From the NCBI GenBank assembly GCA_002472145.1, contig DKRJ01000030.1:1-44496 (forward strand): DNA of 44,496 nt, in the 5' to 3' direction. The notes beneath the pieces were generated by a model. It made no database searches, was not told the DNA's origin, and saw only the letters and a program-made list of their open reading frames with translations. Both the position numbers and the translations under genes were made by a program. Shown piece by piece: positions 9,171 through 18,036 of this stretch; the stretch's first letter is position 1; each line of letters opens with the position of its first letter. Source of the stretch: Clostridiales bacterium UBA7285 (lineage in GTDB: Bacteria > Bacillota > Clostridia > Peptostreptococcales > Anaerovoracaceae).

Positions 9171-11072
9171 CTATATGTCTCTCAGATCGTCGAACGATTC
9201 GACGTCCTCGTCTGCCGCCGCGCTGCGCTGACCGTACCGGTCTCCTCCGCCGGGCGCGCCTTCCGCTGAAAGCCCGTCCTCTGCGGTGAGTTCGTTTTCT
9301 TCTTCGCTTTCCTCATCGCCTTCATCGCCTACGTCGCTGTCGATCGAATTATCGATCCCAGCGCCGAGCCTCATGTCTGCGGCCTTCAGGAACGCCAGCA
9401 TTCCCCATGACGAGACCATGCTCGTCCCACCCATGGAGACAAACGGGAACGTGACACCTGTGAGCGGGAGGATGTCTATCGAGCCGAACACGTTGAGCAT
9501 AGTCTGGAACAGGAACAGAGACATGGCGGAGCACGCCGCGATCGTATAGAACGCCGAACGGCCGGCCATGATGGATCTTACGGCAAATACGGAAAGCGTC
9601 ACGATGCACACCACCGCCAGGATCGCGATTATCAGGCCCCATTCCTCTGTAACAAAACCGAAAACGAGGTCCGACTCGGAAGCCCCGACGTTTTTCAGCC
9701 AGCCCTCGCCGGCTCCCACACCTACGAGCCCGCCGCTGGCGATCGCAGACATCGTCCTCGTCTGCTGGTATCCGCTCGTATCGGCGTATTCCCAGACGTG
9801 GCCCCACGCCTCGAATCTGTCCGCCACATATGATCTGAACCTGATAACGAGTATCCCGCCGACAGCGGCGACACCTATTATCAGGAACATCTTCGTGAAA
9901 TCTCCGCTTCGCAGGAACGAGGTAACGACGAAAGAGACGAAGAAGATCAGCGCCGTCCCGAAGTCTCCCATGATCGCCAGGCAGGCGAAACAGAACCCTG
10001 CGAAAGCCATATATATAAGCGAATTTCGGCGTTCCATCAGTTCGTCGAGAGACGCCGCGCCGGTCCAGATGAACGCTAATTTTACTATTTCAGAAGGCTG
10101 TATGCTGATGCCTCCTATCTCTATCCAGTTCGCGGCGCCGTATTTAAGTTTGCCGAAAGCCAGGTTTATCAAAAGCAGCGCCACAGCCGCCCCGCACAGA
10201 TACTTGCGCACGGCCTTTGATCTGTCGAGATCGCGGAGAAATGCGCACATCGCGGCAAAGAGGATCACGCCGATGACGACAGCAGCAAACTGCTTGAATA
10301 CCGACTGAGGATATTTGCTCGCCGTAACGGACAGGCTGAGCGTCGAGAGGAAAAGCGCTATCGTCTCGCACTCGAAGCCCTTCAATTTCCTGGCGCGCAT
10401 CACGAGGACGTAGATCCAGCCGACGGCGGCTATCCCGATGAAAGATGCCGCTATCCCGAGGTTGAAGTCATCGCCGAGCGCGACGTACAGCTGGAGCATG
10501 GCCATCATCTGGAAAACGGTCAGCGCGGCAAGCGTCCCGTACGGAGACGTCAGGAACGTCTCGCTGCGGCGCATTTTAAGGTTATTCCTGCGCTCCTCCA
10601 GACTCGTCGGGAAAATCGTGCAGACGGACCTCCCTATAATGATCTCGTCGCCCGGTTCGACCTCCGTTCCCTCGCCCGCGCCGTATTTGACACCGCCGAT
10701 GACGGTGCCGTTGCTCGATCCCAGATCGAGATACCTCCAGCTTCCGTCGTCGTTGCGGCTCAGAGTACCGTGCGAACGCGATACGGCGGGATCGTCCAGG
10801 ACGATGTCGCAGCTCTGCGAGCGTCCTATGACGTTCTCCCAGTGCGTCACCGGCTCGCTGTGATCGCCGTTCACGTTGAAATACGCCCAGACTTTAGGCG
10901 GATTAGTGTTCCGGAGAAGCGAGAGGATGGATTTTACCAGGATATATACGGCGAGAACGATGAAGATCCACCTTGCGGCCGTCGTGTAAGCATGGCCCGG
11001 GTCGGAGAAAAATCCCACCACGCCGGATCCGACGGCTGATATTGAGTTTTTCAGTGACTCAAAGAAACTCAT
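9171..11072 (-). CDS. FHA domain fused to a FtsW/RodA/SpoVE-type SEDS glycosyltransferase
   Basis: A 633-residue integral membrane protein predicted to polymerise lipid II into glycan strands. A first membrane helix (about residues 34-55) is followed by a cytoplasmic FHA domain (about 62-155) with the phosphothreonine-binding residues GRS (83-85), SRSH (98-101) and the SSNG loop. About ten helices of a SEDS domain follow, including WIEIGGISIQPSEIVKL and the hallmark TFPFVSMGGTS. The last 70 residues are acidic and disordered (Glu/Asp/Gly/Ser). The ATG overlaps the stop of the SDR gene as ATGA. In Actinobacteria a separate FHA gene lies near rodA and pbpA; here both functions are in one chain, which suggests Ser/Thr-kinase control of wall synthesis. 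No kinase gene lies in the window. Confidence 0.93.
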   Translation of the reverse strand: MSFFESLKNSISAVGSGVVGFFSDPGHAYTTAARWIFIVLAVYILVKSILSLLRNTNPPKVWAYFNVNGDHSEPVTHWENVIGRSQSCDIVLDDPAVSRSHGTLSRNDDGSWRYLDLGSSNGTVIGGVKYGAGEGTEVEPGDEIIIGRSVCTIFPTSLEERRNNLKMRRSETFLTSPYGTLAALTVFQMMAMLQLYVALGDDFNLGIAASFIGIAAVGWIYVLVMRARKLKGFECETIALFLSTLSLSVTASKYPQSVFKQFAAVVIGVILFAAMCAFLRDLDRSKAVRKYLCGAAVALLLINLAFGKLKYGAANWIEIGGISIQPSEIVKLAFIWTGAASLDELMERRNSLIYMAFAGFCFACLAIMGDFGTALIFFVSFVVTSFLRSGDFTKMFLIIGVAAVGGILVIRFRSYVADRFEAWGHVWEYADTSGYQQTRTMSAIASGGLVGVGAGEGWLKNVGASESDLVFGFVTEEWGLIIAILAVVCIVTLSVFAVRSIMAGRSAFYTIAACSAMSLFLFQTMLNVFGSIDILPLTGVTFPFVSMGGTSMVSSWGMLAFLKAADMRLGAGIDNSIDSDVGDEGDEESEEENELTAEDGLSAEGAPGGGDRYGQRSAAADEDVESFDDLRDI

Positions 11073-11794
11073 ATGGAGAAACCCCCGTCGACGCCGAGCA
11101 CCTGCCCCGTCACAAACGATGACCTGCTGTCGGCAAGGAACAAAACAGCCTCAGCAACCTCCTCGGCCAGACCGATCCTGTCAAGCGGCGTCCTTTCCGC
11201 CAGCGTCTCGAGCGTATCGCGGCTGAAAACCCTGTTCATATCGGTATCGATCACACCCGGGGCGACAACGTTCGCCCTCACGCCCGAAGGCCCCGCCTCC
11301 GCGGCGATGCTCCTGCAGAACCCTATAACGCCCGCCTTTGCCGCGGAATATACACTCTCACACGACGCGGCCCTGGTGCCCCACATGGACGACATCATCA
11401 CGATCGATCCCGATCCTGCCGCGATCATAGCGGGCAGAGCGGCCCTGACCGCGTTTATAGTGCCTTTAAGATCAACGTCGATCACCCTGTCGATCTGATC
11501 CTGCGTCATGTCGCCTATCTGGCCCACGACGCTGATCCCGGCGCAGCATACGAGCGCGTCGAACGATCTGGCCCCGAAATATATCCTCGCCTGCTTCATG
11601 CAGGATGAAAGGCGCCGCCCGTCCGAAACGTCCGCCTGCATGGCCAGCGCGCCTGTTTCGCCAGACACGCGGTCCGCGGCTATCTGATTGTTGTTATAGC
11701 AGAACGCGACCTGCCAGCCTTCCGCTGTAAAGCGCCTCACTACAGCCGCGCCGATCCCGCGCGAGCCGCCTGTCACAAAAACCGTTTTCCCCAT
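11069..11794 (-). CDS. Short-chain dehydrogenase/reductase, FabG-like
   Basis: NAD(P)-dependent oxidoreductase of 241 residues. It has the Rossmann motif TGGSRGIG at residues 7-14, NVVAPG-type cofactor contacts, the catalytic YSAAK (Tyr-x3-Lys) and the C-terminal FVTGQVLGVDGG typical of 3-oxoacyl-ACP reductases. Specific substrate is not readable and no fatty acid synthesis genes adjoin it. The frame stays open upstream to 11998, but the start at 11794 is chosen because family members begin one residue before the first strand and GGAG lies 11 bases upstream. ATGs at 11857 and 11839 are alternatives; a TATAAT sits about ten bases before 11857. It overlaps the FHA-SEDS gene by four bases. Confidence 0.85.
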   Translation of the reverse strand: MGKTVFVTGGSRGIGAAVVRRFTAEGWQVAFCYNNNQIAADRVSGETGALAMQADVSDGRRLSSCMKQARIYFGARSFDALVCCAGISVVGQIGDMTQDQIDRVIDVDLKGTINAVRAALPAMIAAGSGSIVMMSSMWGTRAASCESVYSAAKAGVIGFCRSIAAEAGPSGVRANVVAPGVIDTDMNRVFSRDTLETLAERTPLDRIGLAEEVAEAVLFLADSRSSFVTGQVLGVDGGFSI

Positions 11795-11926
11795 TTGACC
11801 GAGATCTCCAGAAGCACGCGCAGCAGAGATGCCGCGCATTCCTGACAGTTTTAGCATGTTTGGCTTTATTATATCAAATATTCGGACGGCATTCCATTTT
11901 TCGACACGTTCCGCGCTCCGGAAAGT

Positions 11927-11955
11927 TTGAAAAAAGCGGCCTCCTGCGCTACAAT
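11927..11955 (+). promoter_or_regulatory. Promoter for the M18 aminopeptidase
   Basis: TTGAAA (11927-11932), a 17-bp spacer and TACAAT (11950-11955) lie about 80 bp before the start at 12037. Confidence 0.7.
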
Positions 11956-12036
11956 ATCTTTTGTGGCAGCGAACGCAGAGCCGCCCGCCGCCGCGCATTC
12001 ATTTCATCCACGAAATCACGCTTTACGGAGGGAAAA

Positions 12037-13437
12037 ATGGAACGCAAAAATCTCTGGAACACCTACACCAAAAAAGATCTGACCGCTCTCAACGCTTTGG
12101 CGGACGACTACAAGGAATTCATTACCAAAGCAAAGACCGAGCGCCTCTGCGTGGACGAGTCCGTCAGGCTCGCAAAAGCGAAGGGATTCGTCGACCTTGA
12201 GAAGGCGGCCGCGGACGGCAGAAAACTGAAGAGCGGCAGCAAATTCTACGCGCAGCATATGAATAAGACCCTCGTCATCGGCATCGTCGGGAAAGACCCG
12301 CTCGAGGGCGGCCTGAACATCCTCGGCGCGCACATAGACTCTCCTCGCCTGGATCTGAAGCAGAACCCTCTCTACGAGAGCGATGATTTCGCGCTTCTCG
12401 ACACGCATTACTACGGCGGCATCAAAAAATATCAGTGGGTGACGCTTCCGCTGGCCCTCTACGGCGTCATCGCCAAAAAAGACGGTACAGTCGTGAAAGT
12501 CGCGGTAGGCGACGGTCCGAACGATCCCGTCTTCTGTGTGACCGACATCCTGATCCACCTCGGCGCGAAGCAGATGGATAAAAAAGCGTCTGTCGCTGTC
12601 GAAGGCGAAGCGCTGGACGTCTTAGTCGGCAGCATCCCGGAAAAAGCGGGCAAAGGCAAAGAAGAAAAGAAGGAAGCCGTAAAGTCTGCCATTATGAACA
12701 TCCTCACCGAAAAATACGGCATCGATGAAGAGGATTTCCTCTCCGCCGAGATCGAAGTCGTTCCGGCGGGAGCGGCCCGCGACCTGGGGTTTGACCGCAG
12801 CATGGTCATCGGCTACGGTCAGGACGACAGAGTCTGCGCCTACACATCGCTCCGCGCCATCTTGGACATGAAAGCCCCGAAGCGCACGTCCGTCTGCATC
12901 CTGACGGATAAGGAGGAGATCGGCAGCGTCGGCGCGACCGGAGCTCAGTCGCACTTCTTCGAGGACACGATGGCAGAGATGATGGATATGACCGAAGGCT
13001 ACTCCGAGATGAAGTACCGCAGGATGCTCTCTAACTCCTGCATGCTTTCATCCGATGTCAGCGCGGGTCTCGATCCTCTCTACGCCGACGTCTTCGAAAA
13101 GAAAAACGCCGCGTATCTGGGACGCGGCATCACGTTCAATAAATACACCGGAGCGCGCGGAAAGTCCGGTTCCAACGACGCCTCCGCCGAATATTTCGCA
13201 AAGGTGCGCCGCGTCATGGACGACGCAAAGGTCGGCTTCCAGACCGCCGAACTGGGCAAAGTCGATGAGGGCGGCGGCGGAACCATCGCCTACATCCTCG
13301 CTAATCTCGGCATGAACGTCGTAGACTCCGGCGTCGCGGTCCTCTGCATGCACTCGCCTTGGGAGGTCACCAGCAAAGCCGACATCTACGAGGCTTATAA
13401 GTGCTACATGGCGTTCTGCGAAGGGATGACTAAATAG
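12037..13437 (+). CDS. M18 family zinc aminopeptidase
   Basis: Cytoplasmic metallo-aminopeptidase of 466 residues that removes N-terminal residues from peptides. Metal and active-site segments of the M18 family are visible: GAHIDSPRLDLK (His and Asp), DKEEIGSVGA (catalytic Glu pair), SNDASAEYF, EGGGGTIAY and the C-terminal MHSPWEV (last zinc His). Length matches bacterial M18 enzymes. The frame is open upstream to 11860, but ATG 12037 is preceded by GGAGGG and begins the conserved protein. It may process peptides imported by the nearby Opp transporter, but this is only inference from proximity. Confidence 0.92.
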   Translation: MERKNLWNTYTKKDLTALNALADDYKEFITKAKTERLCVDESVRLAKAKGFVDLEKAAADGRKLKSGSKFYAQHMNKTLVIGIVGKDPLEGGLNILGAHIDSPRLDLKQNPLYESDDFALLDTHYYGGIKKYQWVTLPLALYGVIAKKDGTVVKVAVGDGPNDPVFCVTDILIHLGAKQMDKKASVAVEGEALDVLVGSIPEKAGKGKEEKKEAVKSAIMNILTEKYGIDEEDFLSAEIEVVPAGAARDLGFDRSMVIGYGQDDRVCAYTSLRAILDMKAPKRTSVCILTDKEEIGSVGATGAQSHFFEDTMAEMMDMTEGYSEMKYRRMLSNSCMLSSDVSAGLDPLYADVFEKKNAAYLGRGITFNKYTGARGKSGSNDASAEYFAKVRRVMDDAKVGFQTAELGKVDEGGGGTIAYILANLGMNVVDSGVAVLCMHSPWEVTSKADIYEAYKCYMAFCEGMTK

Positions 13438-13440
13438 CCT

Positions 13441-14747
13441 TTAAAAGAACGAGTCCGCCTCTTCCGCGCAGTACAGCGGGAGGTTGACTATCTTCTCCTC
13501 CCTTTTGAAATCCGCCATCGACATGCGCAGAGCAAAAGGAGGATCGAATTTTTCCATATACGTTCTCAGCCTCTTTGATTTGAGATTCGTTTCGGCCTTG
13601 ACTTCCGCAGGGATGACAAGGCCGTTTTTTTCAGTATGAAATCGACCTCGCACGAACTGCGGCCGTTAGTGTAATAATATACTCCCAGGCCGCTCAGCGT
13701 CTTTAACTGCTGACACACGTACTGCTCCGTGAGGGCGCCTTTGAATTCCGTGAACAAAGCATTCCCGTCCAGTATGGTGCGGGCGTCAAGCCCCGCCATA
13801 CACCCGAGCAGACCCACATCCAGCATATACAGTTTGAAGGCTTTTTGATCCTCATATGCCTTAAGAGGGACCGAAGCCGCGGACACGCGGCTGACGCGGT
13901 GCACAAGTCCGCAGTCACACAGCCACATGATGGCTGTCTCGAATTCCTTCGCTCTGCCGCCTTCTTTTACCAGACCGTAGATGAATTTTTTGTTCTCCTT
14001 GTCGAGCTGCGCGGGGATGCTGTTCCAGGCCATACGTATCTTCGGGACGACAGAGACGGGGGCGCGCTTAGAAAAGTCCTGTTCATATGCGTCCAGTATC
14101 CTGCGCTGGATCATCCTGACCTCCGCGAAGTCATGGTTCTCGCAGTAAGCAGAGACCGCCTCCGGCATGCCGCCGACGAAGTAGTACGTCCTGAGCGCGT
14201 CAACGTACGTCTGCCTGAAGGACCTGATCATGTCGTGATCCTGTTTCTTCAAGACCTCCGCAAACCGATCTCCCGAAGACGCTCTCAGAAATTCATTGAA
14301 TGACATGGGATAAAGGTCCAGGAAATCCACTTTCCCTACAGGAAACGAAGTCTTATCGTGCAAAGCTATGCCCACCAGCGAACCGGCGCAGACGATCGTG
14401 TACTGCGGCGCTTCTTCACAGAAATATTTAAGCGATGCCAGGGCGCGCGGCACTTCCTGTACTTCGTCGAAGATGATCAGAGTGTCTTTCGGGTCGATCT
14501 TTTTGCCCGAGAAGAGTTCAAGGCCCGCGATCAGCCCGCTCGGGTCCAACTACGCGGAAAAGAGTTCTTCCATCCTGGTATTCGAGTCGAAATTGACGTA
14601 GACTGTGTCCTTAAACTCCCGCCTGCCGAACTCTTTCATGAGCCACGTCTTTCCGACCTGACGCGCACCTCTGATGATGAGTGGTTTGCGGCGTTTGGAC
14701 GATCTCCATTCAATAAGTTTTTCTATTGCTGTTCTTTCCATTGCCAA
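13441..14747 (-). pseudogene. Broken AAA_14/DUF4143 ATPase
   Basis: Originally about 435 residues: an N-terminal P-loop ATPase (RGARQVGKTWL, then FDEVQEVPRAL) and a C-terminal DUF4143 nuclease-like domain ending in SCEVDFI and PAEVKAE. The reading is broken twice. An in-frame TAG lies at 14552-14550, after residue 65. A one-base loss lies in an A-run (seven T at 13624-13630 on the plus strand); adding one base restores KKNGLVIPAEVKAE and the true end at 13441. The fragments are 14747-14550, 14549-13566 and the shifted tail to 13441. Such ATPases are common orphan genes of unknown role, often linked to toxin-antitoxin-like islands. It ends three bases from the M18 stop codon. Confidence 0.88.
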
Positions 14748-14784
14748 AACCCCCCCGCGCTTTGATTATCGCTGTATGTCATTG

Positions 14785-14812
14785 ATATTAGCATGCCTTT
14801 ACATTTTTGCAA
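14785..14812 (-). promoter_or_regulatory. Promoter of the broken ATPase gene
   Basis: On the minus strand TTGCAA (14812-14807) and TAATAT (14790-14785) are 16 bp apart, about 38 bp before the ATG at 14747. Confidence 0.5.
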
Positions 14813-14820
14813 GGAAAAAA

Positions 14821-14885
14821 TGTAGTTGATTACACTTTTTACACCGAAAAGATGCAGTTAATTACACTTTTTACGCCGAAAAAAA
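14821..14885. repeat. Two 32-bp direct repeats upstream of the ATPase promoter
   Basis: Two copies start at 14821 and 14853, sharing a core that reads TTACACTTTTTAC on the plus strand. They lie just upstream of the -35 and could be binding sites for a regulator or simply a local duplication. Confidence 0.75.
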
Positions 14886-14917
14886 GGATGCCCCATGCAG
14901 AAAGCAATGGGGCATCC
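14871..14917 (-). terminator. Rho-independent terminator of the opp operon
   Basis: A perfect 11-bp inverted repeat, GGATGCCCCAT and ATGGGGCATCC, with a 10-base loop, followed on the minus strand by seven T. It starts 37 bp after the oppA stop codon. Confidence 0.95.
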
Positions 14918-14953
14918 GGTCATTGATCACGCTGCTTCAGGCGATCACCGCGG

Positions 14954-16780
14954 CTATGCGTCGACGGTCGTGTGCATGAAGTATTTGAATCCGAGCGGGC
15001 TGGAATAATATCCGTGTACCTTCGAGGAGATCATGTACAGATCCGTGTAGTAGTACAGAGGGCAGATGCACCCTGTGCTCATGAGAAGGTCTTCCGCGCG
15101 GTGCATGAGTTTATAGCGCGTGTCTTTATCGGTGCAGGACTTGATGTCTGCGATGACTACGTCGTAAGTCTCGGCCCACGTTCCGTTCTCGACCTTCGTG
15201 TCGTATCCGAGATCAGTGAGGTCGATGCTGTACGCTTTGACGTCTTTGCTGGCGCCTTTGCCGAACTGTACGTCGTTGTTGCCCGAGCCGGACGTCCACA
15301 TGTCGAGGAAGGAGATCGGGTCGTTGTAGTCAGCGAGCCAGCCGTTGCGGGCGATCGTGTAGTCGCCTGCTTTACGGGTCTCAAGGAACGTAGCCCATTC
15401 CTGGTTCTCGAGGTTCATCGTGATGCCGACTGCGGCGAATGCGCTCTGCAGGTACTCAGCGATGGCTTTGTGGCCTTCGGAAGTGTTGTACAGGTATGTG
15501 ATCGTAGGGAAGTTCGTGAACATTCCGGTCGACTCGTCATACGTGTAGTACTTCTTCAGAGTCTCGATCGCGGAGTCAAAGTTGCTCTGCATCGCGTCAG
15601 CGGAGACGTTGTAGTATCCGTCATACTCGTCGCTGTTTCCTGCGTTCTGATAGAATTCGGAGCCGTCAGCATCCGTAAGTCCCATCGATACGAACGAAGA
15701 AGCAGGGACCTGTCCGCCCTGAGCTACGTTATCAACGATGTGATTGCGGTCGATGAGGAGAGAGACAGCGTTGCGGATCTCTTCTCTTGCCTTCTCCGCT
15801 TCAACTCCGGTGAGGGTCGTGTCGGCAGGGAGGATGTCTTCGTTGATGTTCCAGCATACGTAGTAAGTTCCGAGCTGTCCGTCGACTTTGAATTCGTCAG
15901 GATACTCTTCCTTCAGAGTGGCGATCTCGTTCGTAGGAACGTCGTCGATGAGGAGCCAGTCGCCGTTCTTGAAGTTCGTCAGCATGTTGTTTGCGTCGTC
16001 GGAGAGGTAGAAGTTGATGACGTCCATGGAGACGTCGTCGGCGTCTATGAAATTATCGCTCTTCTTAAGAGTGATTACCGAGTTGTGCTCCCAGCTGTCC
16101 ATGACGTAAGGGCCGTTCCCGATGTACGTGGAAGGATCCGTCGCCCAGTTCTCGCTGCTTACAACGTCCTCGCGGACAGGATAGTAAGTAGGGAATGCGA
16201 GCAGTTCGTTCCAGTAAGGGACTTCGTTCACGAGCGTTACGACGACTGTCTTATCGTCAGGAGCCTCTACCGCGAGTTTTGCGTCAGGGTTCTTCTGAGT
16301 TCCGTCGTCGTTGAGGTCCCACATATCGGCGTAGCCTTTGATGACTTCGAACATGTAGGAATAGTCCGCAGCCAGATCGACCGAAGCGGCTCTGTTCCAT
16401 GCGAACACGAAATCGTTTGCGGTCACAGGCTCACCGTCAGACCATTTCAGTCCGTCTCTGAGAGTGTACGTGTAAGTAGCCGTTCCGTCGTCGTTGATCA
16501 CCGGCTCTACGAGTTCCTCTACGCAGTCAGGTACGAGTTCTACTCCGCCGTTTCCGTCGTCAGCCCATTTGCTGAATCCGGAGAACAGGTGAGCGCAGAC
16601 CGTGCCGCCGTCAACAGCGCTGTTGAGCGCAGGGTCGAGCGTCTGAGGCTCTGATGCGAGGCAGACGCTGATTTCCGAAGGTGTTCCTTCATCGTCGCCG
16701 GGGTTGCCGCCGCCTCCGCAGGCGAAGAGCACAAACGTCATGGCGACGCACAGAAGAATTACAAAAAGTTTTTTCTTCAT
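14954..16780 (-). CDS. oppA: Oligopeptide ABC transporter substrate-binding lipoprotein
   Basis: Captures peptides outside the membrane and hands them to the OppBC channel. The 608-residue product has a lipoprotein signal (MKKKLFVILLCVAMTFVLFAC, cleavage before the Cys of LFAC) followed by a Gly-rich linker. The mature part is an SBP_bac_5 (family 5) domain with typical segments such as DGLKWSDGEPVTANDFVFAWNR and YIGNGPYVMDSWEH. The start at 16780 is preceded by AAAGGA; an in-frame ATG at 16882 would spoil the signal peptide. It is the last gene of the opp cluster, 250 bp after oppF. It may have its own promoter as binding proteins are usually needed in excess. Confidence 0.96.
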   Translation of the reverse strand: MKKKLFVILLCVAMTFVLFACGGGGNPGDDEGTPSEISVCLASEPQTLDPALNSAVDGGTVCAHLFSGFSKWADDGNGGVELVPDCVEELVEPVINDDGTATYTYTLRDGLKWSDGEPVTANDFVFAWNRAASVDLAADYSYMFEVIKGYADMWDLNDDGTQKNPDAKLAVEAPDDKTVVVTLVNEVPYWNELLAFPTYYPVREDVVSSENWATDPSTYIGNGPYVMDSWEHNSVITLKKSDNFIDADDVSMDVINFYLSDDANNMLTNFKNGDWLLIDDVPTNEIATLKEEYPDEFKVDGQLGTYYVCWNINEDILPADTTLTGVEAEKAREEIRNAVSLLIDRNHIVDNVAQGGQVPASSFVSMGLTDADGSEFYQNAGNSDEYDGYYNVSADAMQSNFDSAIETLKKYYTYDESTGMFTNFPTITYLYNTSEGHKAIAEYLQSAFAAVGITMNLENQEWATFLETRKAGDYTIARNGWLADYNDPISFLDMWTSGSGNNDVQFGKGASKDVKAYSIDLTDLGYDTKVENGTWAETYDVVIADIKSCTDKDTRYKLMHRAEDLLMSTGCICPLYYYTDLYMISSKVHGYYSSPLGFKYFMHTTVDA

Positions 16781-17031
16781 CTTCTTTTCCTTTCTTAATT
16801 CTTTCGTTCTTTTGACAGGACGATCATATTTATTCCCGGGCGGGCGCTGCCTGTGGGCTTTCCGCCGCGGGATAAACAGCATTTTAGTACGATATCACTT
16901 TAGCATGACACATGCCGGACGTGATTAGATACGATTATATACCAAAATCACATTTTAAGCGAATGTTTTTTCGTTTCAGGCATGCGGCCGGATCTGCGGC
17001 CGTTCCCAGCCCTGAGTCCCCGGCCTTGATA
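16781..17031. other. oppF-oppA intergenic region
   Basis: No gene is seen in these 251 bp. A minus-strand TATAAT occurs near 16935 in an AT-rich stretch without a good -35, so a separate oppA promoter is possible. A short CGGCCG inverted repeat near 16985-17002 lacks a T-run and is not called a terminator. Confidence 0.4.
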
Positions 17032-18036
17032 TCAGTTGATCTCCTCTACGCGGTGGCAGGCCACGAAGCGTCCGGACGAGACTTCGCGCAGTTCCGGGAA
17101 TTCCTCGGCGCACTGCTCTTTTGCGTATGCGCAGCGAGTGCGGAACGGGCATCCCGAAGGAGCGTTCAGCGGGCTAGGTATCTCGCCGCTCAGCGCGATC
17201 CTCTTATTAGCTCTGGCCGTCTTAGGGTCAGGCTCCGGGACCGCCGAGATCAGCGCTTTCGAATAAGGATGCAGCGGATTGCGGTAGATCTCCTGAGCGT
17301 TTGCCAGTTCGACCAGCCTTCCCAGATACATGACCGCTATCCTGTCCGAGATGTGGCGCACGACAAGGAGGTCATGGGCGATGAACAGGTACGTGAGACC
17401 CATCTTATCCTGCAGTTCGTCGAACATGTTGATGACCTGCGCCTGGATGGATACGTCCAGAGCCGATACAGGCTCGTCGCAGACGATGAATTCAGGGTCG
17501 ACCGCCAGAGCTCTCGCTATTCCGACTCTCTGTCTCTGTCCGCCAGAGAATTCGTGCGGGTAGCGCGCGGCGTGCTCGGAGTTCAGGCCTACATAGTCCA
17601 TCAACTGAAGCACGCGCTCGCGGCGTTCCTCTTTGTTCGAACATAGATGGTTGACGTCCAGAGGCTCGCCGATGATGTCCTCGACGGTCATACGCGGATC
17701 CAGAGACGAATAAGGGTCCTGAAAAACCATCGTAGCCTTAGTCTGCAGCAGGCGGATGTCCTGTTTGGTCTCCATCTTTTTGCCTTTGAACCAGACTTCG
17801 CCGTCCGTAGGCTTATACAGGTGGAGTATGGAACGCCCGGCCGTTGTTTTGCCGCATCCGGACTCGCCCACGAGGCCGAGTGTCTCGCCCGGGTAGATGT
17901 CGAACGATATGTCGTCCACCGCCTTAAGAGGCTTGGATTTGAACCATCCGGTGGACATGTTGAAATACTGTTTCAGGTGTCTTACTTTAACAAGGGGTTC
18001 CTTGCTGTATTTGTCGTTCTGCGCGTTATTCTGCAT
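17032..18036 (-). CDS. oppF: Oligopeptide ABC transporter ATP-binding protein OppF
   Basis: One of two ATPases that energise the Opp channel on the cytoplasmic side. It has Walker A GESGCGKT, the ABC signature FSGGQRQRVGIARAL, Walker B EFIVCDEP and a C-terminal oligo_HPY domain with the Cys-containing CPFRTRCAYAKEQC. The start at 18036 is preferred over the ATG at 18045, because AAGGGG is then about nine bases upstream. It overlaps the end of oppD by 11 bp. The four Cys near the C-terminus are common in this family and may bind an iron-sulfur cluster. Confidence 0.96.
   Translation of the reverse strand: MQNNAQNDKYSKEPLVKVRHLKQYFNMSTGWFKSKPLKAVDDISFDIYPGETLGLVGESGCGKTTAGRSILHLYKPTDGEVWFKGKKMETKQDIRLLQTKATMVFQDPYSSLDPRMTVEDIIGEPLDVNHLCSNKEERRERVLQLMDYVGLNSEHAARYPHEFSGGQRQRVGIARALAVDPEFIVCDEPVSALDVSIQAQVINMFDELQDKMGLTYLFIAHDLLVVRHISDRIAVMYLGRLVELANAQEIYRNPLHPYSKALISAVPEPDPKTARANKRIALSGEIPSPLNAPSGCPFRTRCAYAKEQCAEEFPELREVSSGRFVACHRVEEIN

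Noticed and set aside
14550..14552. TAG read as an amino acid (for example pyrrolysine) in the ATPase
   Set aside because: The gene also has a frameshift further on, the family has no conserved special residue there, and other genes end normally at TAG.
14972..16654. Long open frames opposite real genes (for example 560 codons opposite oppA, 461 opposite lepA, 460 opposite dnaE)
   Set aside because: They are mirror frames caused by GC-rich codon use, with no recognisable domains and no ribosome-binding sites.
16985..17003. Terminator after oppF (CGGCCG inverted repeat)
   Set aside because: The stem is only six bases and no T-run follows on the minus strand.
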